From: Castanea sativa
Taxonomy: Eukaryota; Streptophyta; Magnoliopsida; Fagales; Fagaceae
DNA length: 64,000 nt
Direction of reading: 5' to 3'
Assembly: GCF_040712315.1 (NCBI RefSeq)
Contig: NC_134013.1
Span: 35,251,001 to 35,315,000, forward strand
Shown here one piece after another: positions 12,261 through 26,010 of the stretch. The translations under genes were made by a program, and so were the position numbers. A model generated the notes under the pieces. The model made no database searches. It was not told where the DNA came from and saw nothing but the letters and a program-made list of their open reading frames with translations. Position 1 is the stretch's first letter. Each line of letters opens with the position of its first letter.

Positions 12261-12654
12261 AATCCACGGCAGAACATTGAGAAAATAGAATGATTTTTAA
12301 AGAAAAAATAAAATAAATTTAACAAAATGAAACATTGGAGAATTAGGAGTGATTTTTTTTTTTATGATTTATTCCTAGAACTATTTAGAGATCAGTTTGG
12401 CAAATTATAATTTACTTTAGAATTTGTAACTTTGTCATCAATGTTTGACATAACCAAGGAAATGTAGGAAGTGATCGATTTGGCGATGATGATCCTTAAG
12501 AGATTGATGTCATTTTCAAGAACAACCTTAATAGCTCAATCTCAAGTACTGCTTGAGGAGCCGCTCGACGTTGATCTTTTTTTTTTTTGGGATATTATTT
12601 ATTCATGTAACTATAATTTAAATCTTTCTTTCTTGTGTTTTGAGTTTGTGAGGT

Positions 12655-13850
12655 GTAAAATAATTGGAAATGAAAGTTACAAACTTAGTTTAGAAAAAAG
12701 AAAGCTCATGCATTGTACAAATTCTAAATCAAACCAAAGCATATATATAATTTCTTGAAATTTAATTTATAGGTATATTATCAAATTTTATACTTGTGCA
12801 TTGGTTTATTTTCTCAGTTTTTAATATTTGTCAAATTTTTAACTTGCATCATATTGTACTCTACATAGCTACATACTTAAGTAACCTATTGTGTATGTTG
12901 GGTTATTCTTGACACCTACACTTCTATAATTTTTTTGTGTAGGAAAGTTATTGCACAGGTTTTCTTTGAAAAAAAAAATTTAGTTTTGTTTTAGTTTTTT
13001 TTTTTTTTGAGTAAAAGTTTGTTTTAGTTAAATTGTCAAGGAGTTATTACATTTTATTGTTGTTTTGATATGTTATTTGAGTGGATAAGCACTTGGTTTA
13101 TTTATTTGTTTATGTTTTGATGGATAGATAAACACTTCGTTTTCAACTACAATTTTTTGTGGAGTTGAGGTTTACTTAGGTTTCCACTCATTCATAAATG
13201 CAGTTTTGTATATATTTCTTTTTCCCACTTTAAGTTTGGTCATTTTGATTACTTCTTATCTTGACTCGTGCTGCTATTTGGTTGATGGTTTTCTATGTGG
13301 CCCTTTTTAAGCAGTTAAACTAGTATATAGATTTGGTTGGTTAATTACTCTGCGAAAGGAGCCATTTCAATGTTGAACCTATTGAAAGTTGCAAGACTTG
13401 TTCCATTTAGTATATAGGTTCAACTGAAAGTTGCAAGACTTGTTCCATTTAGTATATAGGTTAGGATTTTGAAATCCTTTACCATAAATATGAAATGGAC
13501 AGTCAACATAATTATAATTAATCTATGCCTTTGGATGCAAAACAAAACTGCTGTAATTAGTTGTGTATACAAGTACTTACCCTTTTTTTAGTTCAATTAA
13601 AATTTTAATTTTAAAGATGCATCGTGTTCTCTCTTAAAGCATTAATGCTAAACACTAACAACTCTTGTTGAGAAAATCATTTTTGCTAGCTCCTTTTATT
13701 TTCTTTTGCTCTTATATTTTCAAAACTGTCTGTGACTGTGGATGGTTTTTAATGAAACATAGAAAATCGGTGAACCAATTGTCCAACTGGGAGCACTAAA
13801 AGACATGCTATGTGACTCATACCTTGGATTCTAGGAGTCTTGGTTGAATA
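12655..13850. repeat. Segmental duplication, copy A (non-coding)
   Basis: Collinear with 39345-40935 in the same orientation over its whole length, except for insertions in copy B. Copy A carries its own 42-bp tandem duplication (13383-13463). Its sequence near 13357-13375 is the empty site for the SINE in copy B. No coding frame is conserved between the copies. Confidence 0.85.
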
Positions 13851-13858
13851 TATACTCA

Positions 13859-14712
13859 TTGTTAGGGTCATATTTTCTATGTATTGGCTAATCCTTTAAC
13901 AAAACGTACTTTACTTGTAATTGGGTAGACCTAAGTTAGGTTTAATGTATCATCAAGTGTGTGAAGTTTACTTTACAAGTGGTTTCATTAAAGACATGAA
14001 GATTGATCCAATAAATAAGTGAAGAAAAGCTGTTTCATTAAAACTCAACAATAGGCTCAACTCTAGCTGCTATCGAGGTTTAATGAGGGAGCTTGATACA
14101 AGCTCAATCTATCGAGACTTACGAATTCAAAATTCTCAAATCTGAAATTCGGCCCATGATGATTTTAATGAATAGGGTTTCTCTCTCTACAATCCTAGTC
14201 ACATAAAAGGCTTATTTAAAAAGTCATCAAGTACGAAAATAGAGACTCAAAACTTATATACTCTGTGAGAAGTTACTACGTTTGTGCACCTTAGGGTTTT
14301 GTAACCAAGTGCTTCATAATCTTCAACGTCTTTGAAGTGAAAAACTTTGCAGCTAACAACAATCAATTAAATTGTTGGAGTTAGTCACGTACTAGGAATT
14401 GTGCAAATGAAAAAGTCTTCTACAAGATCAAGTCTAATTGGGTATTGGAGTGAAGGTTCAACTGTAGGTTGGTATTTTAGGATAGGCCAGGATAGTGGTA
14501 AGATTCCTCATACTTGTAACCGCTTGATTGTTGATTAGTGGATTCTTAAGAGTAGTGACTTTAAATTTACTTAGTGGGGTTTTTGCCTTACAAGAGGTTT
14601 TCCCCATTTGTCAACAAGTCACCGTGTCATTTAATTTTCACTGCATATTAGTATATTTGGTGATTTTTTGGTGCCTCTACAGTATGAGTGCACCACCCCG
14701 CGCGCATGTGGG
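13859..14712 (+). mobile_element. LTR fragment related to the copia LTR at 44641-45626
   Basis: Starts TGTTAGGGTCAT and follows the later LTR through ATTGGCTAATCC, CACATAAAAGG (TATA-like), AGGGTTTTGTAACCAAG, AGTGGGGTTTTTGCC and TCACCGTGTCATTTAATTTT. Its 3' end is lost or rearranged, and no target duplication is visible. Confidence 0.65.
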
Positions 14713-14814
14713 TGCCTCATGGCTCACTTTCTTGTTTCTTACTCTTCCTTGAAAAGTACACCTAGGTTGAATGGACTATTGAGGTTGAATGGACTATTTT
14801 TTACTCTTCCTTGA

Positions 14815-14856
14815 AAACCTAAACCAAATGGAAGGAGTTCCATTTGGTTTAGGTTT
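14815..14856. repeat. Perfect 19-bp hairpin
   Basis: Arms AAACCTAAACCAAATGGAA (14815-14833) and its exact complement (14838-14856) with a 4-nt loop GGAG. Confidence 0.85.
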
Positions 14857-15514
14857 AGTACCAACTTGGACCCCTTGTAGAAGTCTACACACCATACTTT
14901 TAAGTCTAGAGTTAGTGAACCATGATGGGAATGTGTTAGATATCAAACTCCGCCCGGTATGTAGATTGGCCTCCACTCAATATGCTCCATAACCTAGTTT
15001 TATCGATGAATCCCCTAATGAGGTATCCTAAACAAGCAAATAAACACACTCACACTAGCACCCTATTGTATACAACATGTTATCATAGTCATACCACGTC
15101 ACATATTAGTTGCATGAATCACATGGCATATTCTCATCCTACTTACAACATGCGTTGCATCTATACATAATCATCTCATCCCATAATAGCATATTCACAG
15201 CACACATTGCATCACATTCACAACAAGTATTCACATATCTCATTCATTACATTCATCACATGCATCATATTCATTACATTCATTCATTTCATTTAAAAAT
15301 ATCTAATTCATTGCATTCATTATCTTGACATGTGCGATCATGTTAACATGTTCTTACTAACTGCATCACCATAACACCATAACACCATATGTTCAAATGC
15401 ATGATTGTATTCATATGCATGTTCATGTTCATGTTCATTCATCTATCAAATCCAAACCCTAGGCAACTTTCTTAGTAATTAAAGACATCTTAAGCACATT
15501 TCTAAGCATCCACG

Positions 15515-18288
15515 TGTTAACACCCCGTTTTGCAACCCGCATATAACCTCACATGGAGGGTAAAAGGGTAATTTTATCTTGGAATTAGGCATCTTAATTT
15601 TGGCCACTAGATCCTTAATTTCACTTCATCAAAATAATCTTGATGTTGTAATGATCAAATTGACTGGTCATACGCCTTAATCGGACCATCAGATTGAAAT
15701 TTTTTATCAAATCAAGTTTTAATGGCCAAGATGCATTATCACAAATTGAGTCTGACTATATGTAATTATGAACAATTAATTCCAATTGGTTATAATTATA
15801 ATCAATTTGAGATTAATGACGTGTCATAATTTAATTGGCTAGGACTATATCTTATGGTAAGGTTACACACACTTAATTAATTAAATAGTCAAACATTAAT
15901 TATTCAATGAGTAATTTGTGCAATTATCATATTAATTAGGGTAAATTTGGAATTAATTAAGTCTGAAATGGTAGTGATTGGAGCCTATTAATGTTTAATT
16001 GGAAACTAATTTGAGACCTATTAATGTTAATTGTGCTAAAATTATTTTCTAACAAATTACCTATGCTCACCATTTCATTGATATCTCTTAGAATATTTTG
16101 AATCTGTGAGCGAGGTTAATTTTTCCAGAAACTAGACATTTAGGGCTTCAATTTGAGCAAAAGAACGAGACAATTCCAATAAGAATTAAGTAAGATATGA
16201 TTTTTTTTTTTAATTTGGTTCTGCAGGCTGTTACAATAGCTATGAAGAAACTGAATTTTGCATGCTCATCACTCCCACCAATCTCTACATTTAATGCATC
16301 AGCTTTCCCCAAAGTCTAAAATCTGGTCTAGGTACATGAATCCTTTTGATCCTTTGTCAACCCTCATTAAATTACCTTTCATTTATATTTTTTCCACCAC
16401 TACTATATAAACCCCCCTCTCCTCCATTCTAGGACAGGAAAACACCCTTTTTTTTTTTTTCCTCTTTTGAGTTCTAGTGAAGTAGAGTAGTCTTGTCATA
16501 TTTTGGTCTTCTTGAGACTCAAGGTATTAAGTGAGACTCACTCTCCCTCTCCTAGTTCTTCTTTTCTACTCCACCTTTAGGACCTCCACCAAAAGTCTTA
16601 TCCTCCATTGTGTGGATCTTGCATGCAAGTATAATCTCTTTCCTTATTGAGTTTTTTATATTATTATAATGAGATTAGGAGTAAAGCATGCTAATGTTTA
16701 TTTGAATTCCTTGAATATGTTTGAATGTTCTTAAATGTTCATATGCGTTATTCACATGTTCTTAGTTGTTCATCACATGTTCAAGCATAATAGTAGCTTT
16801 GATCTTAAATCCATATAAAAAATATGAAAAACATGTTTGTTTCATAATTCTCTCAAATCCTTGAATCTAGGATATCACCATCTACGCACATTTACTAGAA
16901 TTTATTTTTCAATCCAAATGCAATGTTTAATCAATTGAATTAGGATTTACCACATGCACACACATTAAATTCAACATACAAATTGATTGATAACATATTG
17001 GATGATATGATATGAATGTTGACCACCGTAATCTAGAAGACCAGTTTCACAGAGCAAGATAGGTGCCTAACACCTTCCCATCTTGTAACATAGCCTCCAA
17101 GCTTAGATCAAGCCAAGCTTAGATCAAGGGTTAATAGATCAATGTTTATCCATGTAATTTTCAATTTCTAGATTGTAACTAGGAAACAAAACCATGTACT
17201 TTATCTTAAATTATATCTAGGACCAAAGTCATGTAATTTCTTATAATCCATGTAAATTCATTTGCAAATCAATAAAATGAGAAATTTTTCAATTTTACTT
17301 TTCTTATTTATTCTAATAATTAAATAAAAGGAGACTATATTGTAAAACCTTTAATCTAAAGGGGAAAATATAATCAATCTAACCTCCATTTTGAGAGGCA
17401 ATAACACAACCCCATCCATTCATGTGGGCTTAGCCCAACACCAAAAACCATGCTGAGGGTGTGATCTCTCACACCACAAAACCTAAGAGATGTTTCTAAG
17501 CACTCACAAAAACATAAGCATGTTCCTGAAAAGCAAACAAAGAAAAGGAAACAGAAGAACAAAGTAATTTGGGATGCCTGCATATGCAACCTAGCCCAAC
17601 CCAAAACCCAGAACCTAGAACTACTCTACAACTACATTACAACACTCCCAAATACATTACTAACCTAGGAAAGCAATAAACAACTAAAATAAAACTAAAA
17701 ATAGAATTAAAGTGATTGAATTAAAAAAGATGACAAGAAACCTAAAAACAAAAGTTAAAGACTTGATTTTGACCGCTCATTTTGGTTAATCTATCAAAAC
17801 TAACCCACATATACCATAGTTGGTTAGTAAACATTTAACTATATACTTATACCAGAAATGGTCCCAACAAAGAAAATATTTTGACTAAAAGGTGTTTTAA
17901 AAAAAAACTTCCTCTTGATCACAATTGTTTTTAGTGATGTTGGTGTCTTTTGGAAAATATGCCTAGGAGGCTTTTCACATTGCTTCAAAGGGGGTTCAAG
18001 GCTACTCCAAAGCGAAATGGGATCAAATTTACACAACTTTTTGTTAAAAACTTCTTTTACAAAGCTTTGTTAGCTCTAGCCTGCGTATGCAGGCTCGTGT
18101 ACCTGCTACCTACGTATCCAGCCTTAAGGTTGCGTACCCAAGATATTGTTCTTGTGCAAACAAGATTAGAGTTTCATGTAGGTTTTAATGCATTAAAAGC
18201 TCCTTCTAGTCAAATAGTGTTCTTGGTAATGCCATTCACTATGGAACAAAGGTTTGAGTCATAAAGGGTGAAAAATGGGGTGTCTACA
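15515..18288 (+). mobile_element. Large gypsy (Ogre/TAT-like) LTR
   Basis: Starts TGTTAACACCCCGTTTTG and ends GGGGTGTCTACA, followed by GTTGCTTCTC, which resembles the LTR/internal junction of Ogre-type elements. A TATA-like CTATATAAACCC at about 16404 suits an LTR promoter. GGTGCCTAACACCTTCCC (about 17062) matches an inverted motif at 56340-56370. No partner LTR or coding domain is seen. Length 2.8 kb. Confidence 0.5.
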
Positions 18289-18289
18289 G

Positions 18290-20640
18290 TTGCTTCTCTT
18301 TTGAATTCATTAGTATTGCTAAATGAATCAAAATCTTTAAAGAGTCAAAATTATTTTGTTTTGACGTACGGCTCAAGTGCAACCCACGCATGAAGCAAAC
18401 AACACGCATTCATGGGCAAGTGCAATTCTCTAAGTTCAATGGGATTCATATACTAAATCCTACAGTTACTTGCTCCTTTCGGTATCAAAAGGGTCACTAT
18501 CTTGAGCTAGGGTGCCACTACAAACGCAGGTGGTGGTGACTGGCTATCTTGAGTCATACAAAAACAAAACAAAACAAACAAGACATTCAAGCAAATGGTG
18601 GGGAACCCTCTCCACCACCTACACATAATCATATCAAAATCAGGGTGCTTATCGAGCAATTAAGGGTGACATCCCTAAGGAAGTCATGCTACTGGCTTTC
18701 GCCTCTATCTCAATTTTATCTTTGTGGATCTTGCCTTTGTTTCTATCTATTTCTGGTGGCTCTCATCTGTGAACCAAGGGTTAGGGTATTGTTCCATTAG
18801 GGATGTTCTTTAAATTCTTTGATGACAAATTTGCAAAATCCAACTTTAAAAATGGACCTTTGTGCAAATTCTAACAACATAGGGGTTTCATCTGTGAAAG
18901 CCAACTCTAAAAAGGACCTTTGTACAAATTCTAACAATCTAGGAGATTCATCTGTGAAATACCATATTTGAAAGGGATTGTTGTACAAATTCTTATTACA
19001 ATAGATTCAAGTAATGGAAAAAAAAAAATTGGTTCAATTTATTACAAGGATATTTTCCGTATTAGTGATATTTCTTGGTTAATTTGCCAAAATCAACTGG
19101 TTGTGGTCAGGACATCTTACTATTCCTAACCCCTCAAAAACTCAATTAATACCCCCCCCCCCCCAATTACCACCATCTAGAGGGATCCCACTTTTTCCCA
19201 AATTAAAAATTTGCCAAAATACTTCTAGACCTTGATTAAGTTTCAAGAGTGTGAGGGTTAGATTGAGTTTTCTAACAATCATTTATTGGAAAGCTAATCC
19301 CTTTCTTACTATTCCCCAATCACATTCTCAGGTCATAACCACCCCCATCAATCCCATTTTTCTTTTTAAGGTTCATAGCCATAATACTAAATCTAATCCC
19401 AAAGCCATTTTTCTAACTGAGGGATATCTACTTCACAATAATGTGATAAGGAAGTGAGGTATGAATCACCTCAATGATCCATATCTCCCTCCTTGATTTT
19501 TAGTCATTTTCACATTCGTTTATTTTTTGCCATTAACATGATGATTGGTGGTTGATAACTTGCTGCATGTTTAATTCTTTGTATCAATTTCCTGCAATTT
19601 TAATTAATTTAGAAATCTTCCCAAAGTCTATTTGGGTGGTGTACGCCACCTTGGGCAGAGACATGTTCTTCATTCGGTATGCTTTTTGGAAAATTGGATA
19701 AAACTTAGTGGTGTATGCTACTTCTTGGGTGGCGTGCGTTGCTTCGTGATTGGCATACGCACATCATGAGTGCCATACGCCACTTTGTGATTGGTGTATG
19801 TGCTTTATGAGATGCGTACACCAATCAAAGAAGAAACTAGAAACTTCACACTTTCTTTAAAAGGCTTCGAGGTTTGAATTTAATTAAGATTAATGATGAA
19901 AGACAAGCATGTAAGACCACTTCTCAAAAAAGCAACAACACATGGGTTAGCCAATTAAGTTTAATGAGAGAAGACATTCAAGACTTAATAAAACTTCAAC
20001 CTTAATTCGTGTGTACCCTTTATTAGACTTAATTATTAATATCAACTAAAGTTCCAATCACTTGTTTAAATACTCATATGGTTGGATACTCATGTGTCCA
20101 CGTGCTTGGTATTCATGTGTTTACATGCTTGGATATATACTCACATGTTCACATGCTTATGTGCTTCGACCGTTACAAATTCACATGCTTACGTGAACAC
20201 ATGTTTGGCTGATTTGCACATGTTTGGTTTCCTTTCACATGACTCATACTTTGCTTTCTAAATGACTCAGATTCACATATCTTGTAAACAAACTCTCGGA
20301 CTTAGATGGTAGCGCGGGTTCATATAGGCCCATTAGGTAGACCCAACCTAACCACTATCTAGTAACAACCTATGAAGGCTAACTAAGATTGGCGGTCAAA
20401 GGTGCCTAACCTCTTCCAGCAATCGTTCCCTAACTCTTGACTTAGAGGTTTTGATATGAATCTTAGAGTTTTGGATAGCAAAGAGTTAAGAAACATAATA
20501 CTCCCCAACACAATGATATTACTTTCACAACACATGACTTTCTTCACGAGTAGTGTTATTACAACCAAGACCACCCTTATTCTTAAGCAAACAAAGGGTT
20601 TTCCAACACAATAATACTTTGGATATCAAAGGTCAAAGTT
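18290..20640. other. Degenerate internal LTR-retroelement DNA with small repeats
   Basis: No coding domain. Contains three imperfect copies of about 63 bp at 18826-19010 (GGACCTTTGTRCAAATTCTA), a C14 run near 19150, GTATACGCC-type variants at 19630-19830 and CACATG-rich DNA at 20070-20230. Confidence 0.45.
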
Positions 20641-20641
20641 T

Positions 20642-22060
20642 TGTTTTTTTTTTTTTTTTTTTGATAATATCAGAAAGGATACAAGAGAGTTAGGCCATAC
20701 AGTGGTCAATAGGCATTTCAGACGCCAACTTAGCTAGGAATATGACATTACTTAGTACAACCTTTGGGACATACACAAAGTGATAAACCAAGTCAAACTG
20801 AACTAAATTAGACCAATCCTCCATCAAGACCCTCTCTTGCCATTTGGGTCTACACTTTCTATTAGAAACCAAAACTAGTCTCTGACTATCACTGAGAAAC
20901 AAAAGGAAATTATATCCCAAGCCCCTAGCTTTAATAGCAGCTTCAACCATTACCTCCTGGATTATGAGAGCACCCATTTTCTCTGTACAACTGGATACTC
21001 TCTGCAACAGATCTCCCCTTGCAGATTTTTGGCTTCATAGGCAAAACCAGCTCAGTGAAACTTCTTGTCTCTTGCTCCCCTACTTTAATGATGAGTTGCC
21101 AAGGCTTCTGAGGAATCTGGTTCCTTCTTTGCTAAGCTGAGTCACTGTGGGAGGCTGCATTACATTTGGAAAAGGCTTCTTTGTACTTGCAAGCGAGAGA
21201 CTGAGCAGTAAAAATGACTTCTAAAGGGTTTGGTTGTTTCCCTTCATGAACAACTAAATTTCTGTGAGTCCATATGCTCCAAAGTGTTGTGCATATCCCC
21301 TGTAAATAACTCATGCTATCTAGTTCAAGTCCTCATGAATTTGAAGAAGTCTACCAATCCATTGTTGTATGGATCTATTCATTAAATCAGTTGTATGCAT
21401 TGCCAGAGAGGTGCCATGCCAAGTAGCTCTGGTAAAGGGATAGAATAGGAAGAGATGGGAGGTTGTTTCTACATATTCATCACAGAGAGGGCATGAGCTT
21501 GACACAGGAATACCCCTACTCATAAGGGTATGGAAGGTAGGCAAGCTATCATGTAAGAGCCTCCACACCATATTACATATTTTGGATGGAACATGCACTT
21601 TCCAAATTATATGCCACAAGTATTGACTAGAAGACCCAGCCTCCCTAGAGATGAGATAATAGGCTTTCTTAACTTGGTAGTCTCCTGAAGAAAAGTGTCT
21701 CCATATTAGTCTGTCAGACTCTATTCCAGTCTTAGAAATAGGCAAATTTTGAATCTCAGGACCTATATGGCTAGGATAAAGAGATCTCACAAGATTTGGT
21801 TTCCAAGCATGACTTTTATTGTCAATAAAGTCTACCACTGATCCTTCACTCAGGTGGTGGTGTTCTTAAAGTTGTGGTTGACATGAATCCTTATGAGTGA
21901 TAGGAATGGTAGAACCCAAACCTATAATCCACCTTCCTTCCTGAAGTATTCTGTTTTTATGTGTTTTAATGCCTCTCCAGAACCAAGAGTGGTGTGGTTT
22001 AGGGATGCAATCATGGATTGTGGAATTAGGGAAGTATTTGGCCTTAAAAAATTTGGAGAT
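20642..22060 (-). mobile_element. 5'-truncated LINE (L1-type) 3' end
   Basis: The minus strand gives WFWRGIKTHKNRIL and WRHFSSGDYQVKKAYYL, then a zf-RVT domain (W..VPSKICNMVWRLLHD, CPLCDEYVETTSHLF; about 21320-21838). An RNase H-like domain follows (EAAIKARGLGYNFLLF, SDSQRL, LAKLAS; 20690-21007). Poly-A (plus-strand T run, about 20643-20662) is at the 3' end. Stops and frameshifts separate the domains, so it is inactive. The reverse transcriptase itself is missing. Confidence 0.85.
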
Positions 22061-22241
22061 TAAGGACTGAGACTTTTGACTTATTCTTCAAAACTGTTTG
22101 ACTAACATGGACTAATTCATCATGCTAAAATTCTTCACACCCACTAAAATGAACACATGATCAATATTTGAATTCTATTTAAACGATAGTTCAGTTTAAC
22201 AACTGGAACAAAAATTTTTAATATTGGTTTAGACCAATGTA

Positions 22242-22347
<106 letters not shown>

Positions 22348-22583
22348 ATTAGATTTCAAATTGTAATTCAATTAGAGTTTAATTTTGCACTATGTATCCC
22401 ATCTAATCTAAGTTTTTAAATTTTTGTGCTAAGTTAGTTAATTCAATGTAAAAAATTGGAATTGAATTAGAGTTTAATTTTGTATCACGTATCTTATCTA
22501 ATGTAATTTTTTTAATTTTTATACCAGTGAGTTAATTCAACATTGAAAACGAGAAGTTCAATATAAATAAATCATAAAAAACC

Positions 22584-22640
<57 letters not shown>

Positions 22641-23969
22641 CCTAGTTAGTAATGGACTGTATATATAACCAATGCTTAGAGAAAATTTAATTAGATTCAA
22701 AATTGAATTTTACTTTTATTAGCTTTCTATATAAATTAAATTGTTTAGATTTTTATTTTTATTTTTCCTCTAAACTAATGAACATATTTTTTTATATTAT
22801 TTCTATTCAGATATTTTGAATGTCAAGATCTTAAACATAACAAATTGTAATTGAGTTAAACGATCTCATGCACCTACTCCTATGCAATTTAGGATATACT
22901 ATTAGACCAATTTATTCTTTTATTCTAAGCTGTATATAGTAGAATTTCATGGATCGTGATTATGAATTGATATTGTATATGTAATATCCAATAATGATTT
23001 TCAAAATTATATACATAATAGCAATGTAATGAGAAATTTAGAATAACTAATAACATGAAAATTGTAAGAAAAACTATTTTAGTACCTCTAAATATCCTAG
23101 TCGAACTAATATCTTATATGTTTTATAACTTAAGCTAACATCAATAGCACCACTACAATTTATTATTTCCGTTCATAAACACGGATTACATGATAGTAGG
23201 TATATATTTATATACACGCACATACACATATACACACATTCCAATGCAAGTTGAAATTTTTACGAAGGTAGTAGAATAGGGGGTTTGTTGTATCCTTTTA
23301 TGTATCAGAACGAAAAATTTTGGCCATTCTAACTGAAACGATAGGAATTTCAAAACATTGCTTTTGATAAGCTAAATTTGATTTGGTTGAATTAAGAAAT
23401 AACACAATCAAATTACGTGGGGAAATAAATGTTGTTGTCACTTTTCTTTTTCTTTTTTGTGGAGTATACTGTATGATATTGTTTGTCACAGAGTAATAGC
23501 CATACATGACTCAAGTGGAAGAGTTATTTATTTGTATTTTTAGAGAAAAAGGTGGAAGACATGAAGATAAAGAAAGATGGTTACCAAAAAGATAAGAAAC
23601 TACTCTCCTGACTTATGAAGTTATTGATGGTGCAAACCACTCATTTTGCTTATAAAATGAGGCTACTCAAGAAGGGAAATGACACAATCATCCAACATCA
23701 ATACCTCGACATTTATTTTTTGTCATCTACTTCGATACAAGTAGTATTGTAATTTAGTTCTTTGATACTTGTATCAAGTTTTTCGATTACTGCAAGTAAG
23801 TTTTCTTCAATGTCTTTGTTGTTAATTCTATTTGCATCAGTCCCATACTTCCATTATTGTTATCTTGTATTTCGTGATTAGCTCCTAGGCTTTTTTTTTT
23901 TTTTAAATCCTCTTAACTAAGGCATTATTGAACCTATTTAATTCACTCGAAGTTGTATTTGTTCCTCAA

Positions 23970-23974
<5 letters not shown>

Positions 23975-24026
<52 letters not shown>
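23975..24026. repeat. (CT)n microsatellite
   Basis: About 26 CT repeats. Confidence 0.95.
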
Positions 24027-24035
<9 letters not shown>

Positions 24036-24369
24036 AGGGAGAGATTCTTATAAGAGGAAATTTTATTTAAAAACTCTTACTTAAAAAAAAAAAAATTAAT
24101 GTGTACAATACAATAATAATTGAAATTTTACTCTATGTTTGGATTGAGAGAGATGGGAGGATATGAGGAGAGAAGAGATAGGAAGCTAACCGGAATGTAC
24201 TAAATTACAATATATTCTATTGGCATAACCCCCTATTATTTGTTCCATTTCCTCCCTTCCAAACATACCTTGGAGAATAAAGATATATATTACAGAAAAG
24301 CACACAACTTAATTAACATATAATATTATGGTCATCTTGCTCCACGATCTTCATGATGAAATACAGCTA

Positions 24370-25308
24370 TCATGCATGCTTTGTTAAGACCTGAATGTGA
24401 ATACCATCTCCAAATCCTAAAGCAGGAGTCCGCATCACCTGTCCACCCTTTATTATAGTCCACCTACACATGATTCAAATTATCTACTTCATGTAATATA
24501 TAATAAAAGTTGGGTCTTAAATGTTAAAACTATGTCAATTGATTACTTTTTTTTTCCAAGTATACTTCTTTATTAAAGAGTTATTATTTGAATTAACTAA
24601 TATGGGACCTAGAAACTATTGCCGCACCAAGTGGCTTGCCCTAAGTTTCAAGAAATTTAAATTATTCCTATAATTAAAAAATAATTACCAAATATCTAAA
24701 AAAATTCAAATGAAATTTCACAATTCCTTTTTAATTATTTAATTATCCACCATAATTTTTTGGTTTAATAATTAAATTTTGATCTTACATATCCTGCGTC
24801 AGTTATGTGACTAAATGAAAGTGTTGTACAAGTTTTTTCCATGTGTTGAACTATAAGTATAATTAAAATAATAAATATAGTTTGTTTTAAGTAAAAATCT
24901 ATTATGAAATTTTCACAAAATTTAAAATATTATTCCGGATAAAACTTTATGGCCAAAAGTTTTGACAAATTTAAGACGAGTTTATATATCATTCATTTTA
25001 GATTATTTTAATAATCTATTACAACTTTTTAGTTTTTTTTTTTTTAATTTCACATAATATACTTTCACCACTTTACATTACGTAATTTTGTTCCTTTATT
25101 TTTAATTTCTATATTATCATTTAATTTCAATTATATCATTATTTTATGTATGATTTTTTATTAAACCCTGGATCGTACATGCATATTGATACTACTAATA
25201 CAATTGAAAAGCCAGTTCTAGTGTGATATATATGCATGCAGTTAATTAAGACTAAGAATGTGTTTGGATTCAACTGAAAAGGGGGTGCGTTTTGCGTTTT
25301 GCGTTTCA

Positions 25309-25343
<35 letters not shown>

Positions 25344-25966
25344 GCCGCAGACGTTGACCAAGTCTTCCGTGAACAGTGCATCCGTGTACTGTTCACGGAC
25401 CCACAAATTTCACTTTTCAGTCACTTTTTCATTAAAAATGGGTCCCGCGGTACTATTCACACATTTTAAAATTATTTTGCTACAGTATTTTCAGTTTTCA
25501 ATTTTCAATTTTCAGCAATAAGTTCTATCCAAACAGACTCTAAGAACTTGGAAGCACCTGTATTTGGTGACTAACACATGTAGGAAGACGCCCATAAAAA
25601 CCTTGCTGAAATCTGCTCCTGCACATGTCCTCATGCCTGCTCCAAAAGGTATGAAGTTCTTTGCTGTGACGTTCGCTGAGATACCCTTTTAGATCAAAGT
25701 GAATGAAATTCAGCAAAAAATAAGAAGATAGTTTTAGGTAATCCCACCAAAATTCAGTCCATGTTAGATTGGGTGGTCATGCATGGTGAGTGGTGAGTGG
25801 TGAGTGGTGAGTGATGAGTATCAAGGGTTTTTTTCAACACACCTGCCATCTCCATGGATCGAAGCTAAGAGGGTCCTCATAAATGTTTGGGTTCAGTTGA
25901 ATCGCAGAAGGAACCACCATAAGAGACCAGCCTTTTGGAATTGTATATCCTAAAATGAAAGTGTTT

Positions 25967-26010
<44 letters not shown>

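Noticed and set aside
25139..25521. Frames over the poly-T region of intron 8
   Set aside because: They lie in a MITE within a P450 intron and read through homopolymers.
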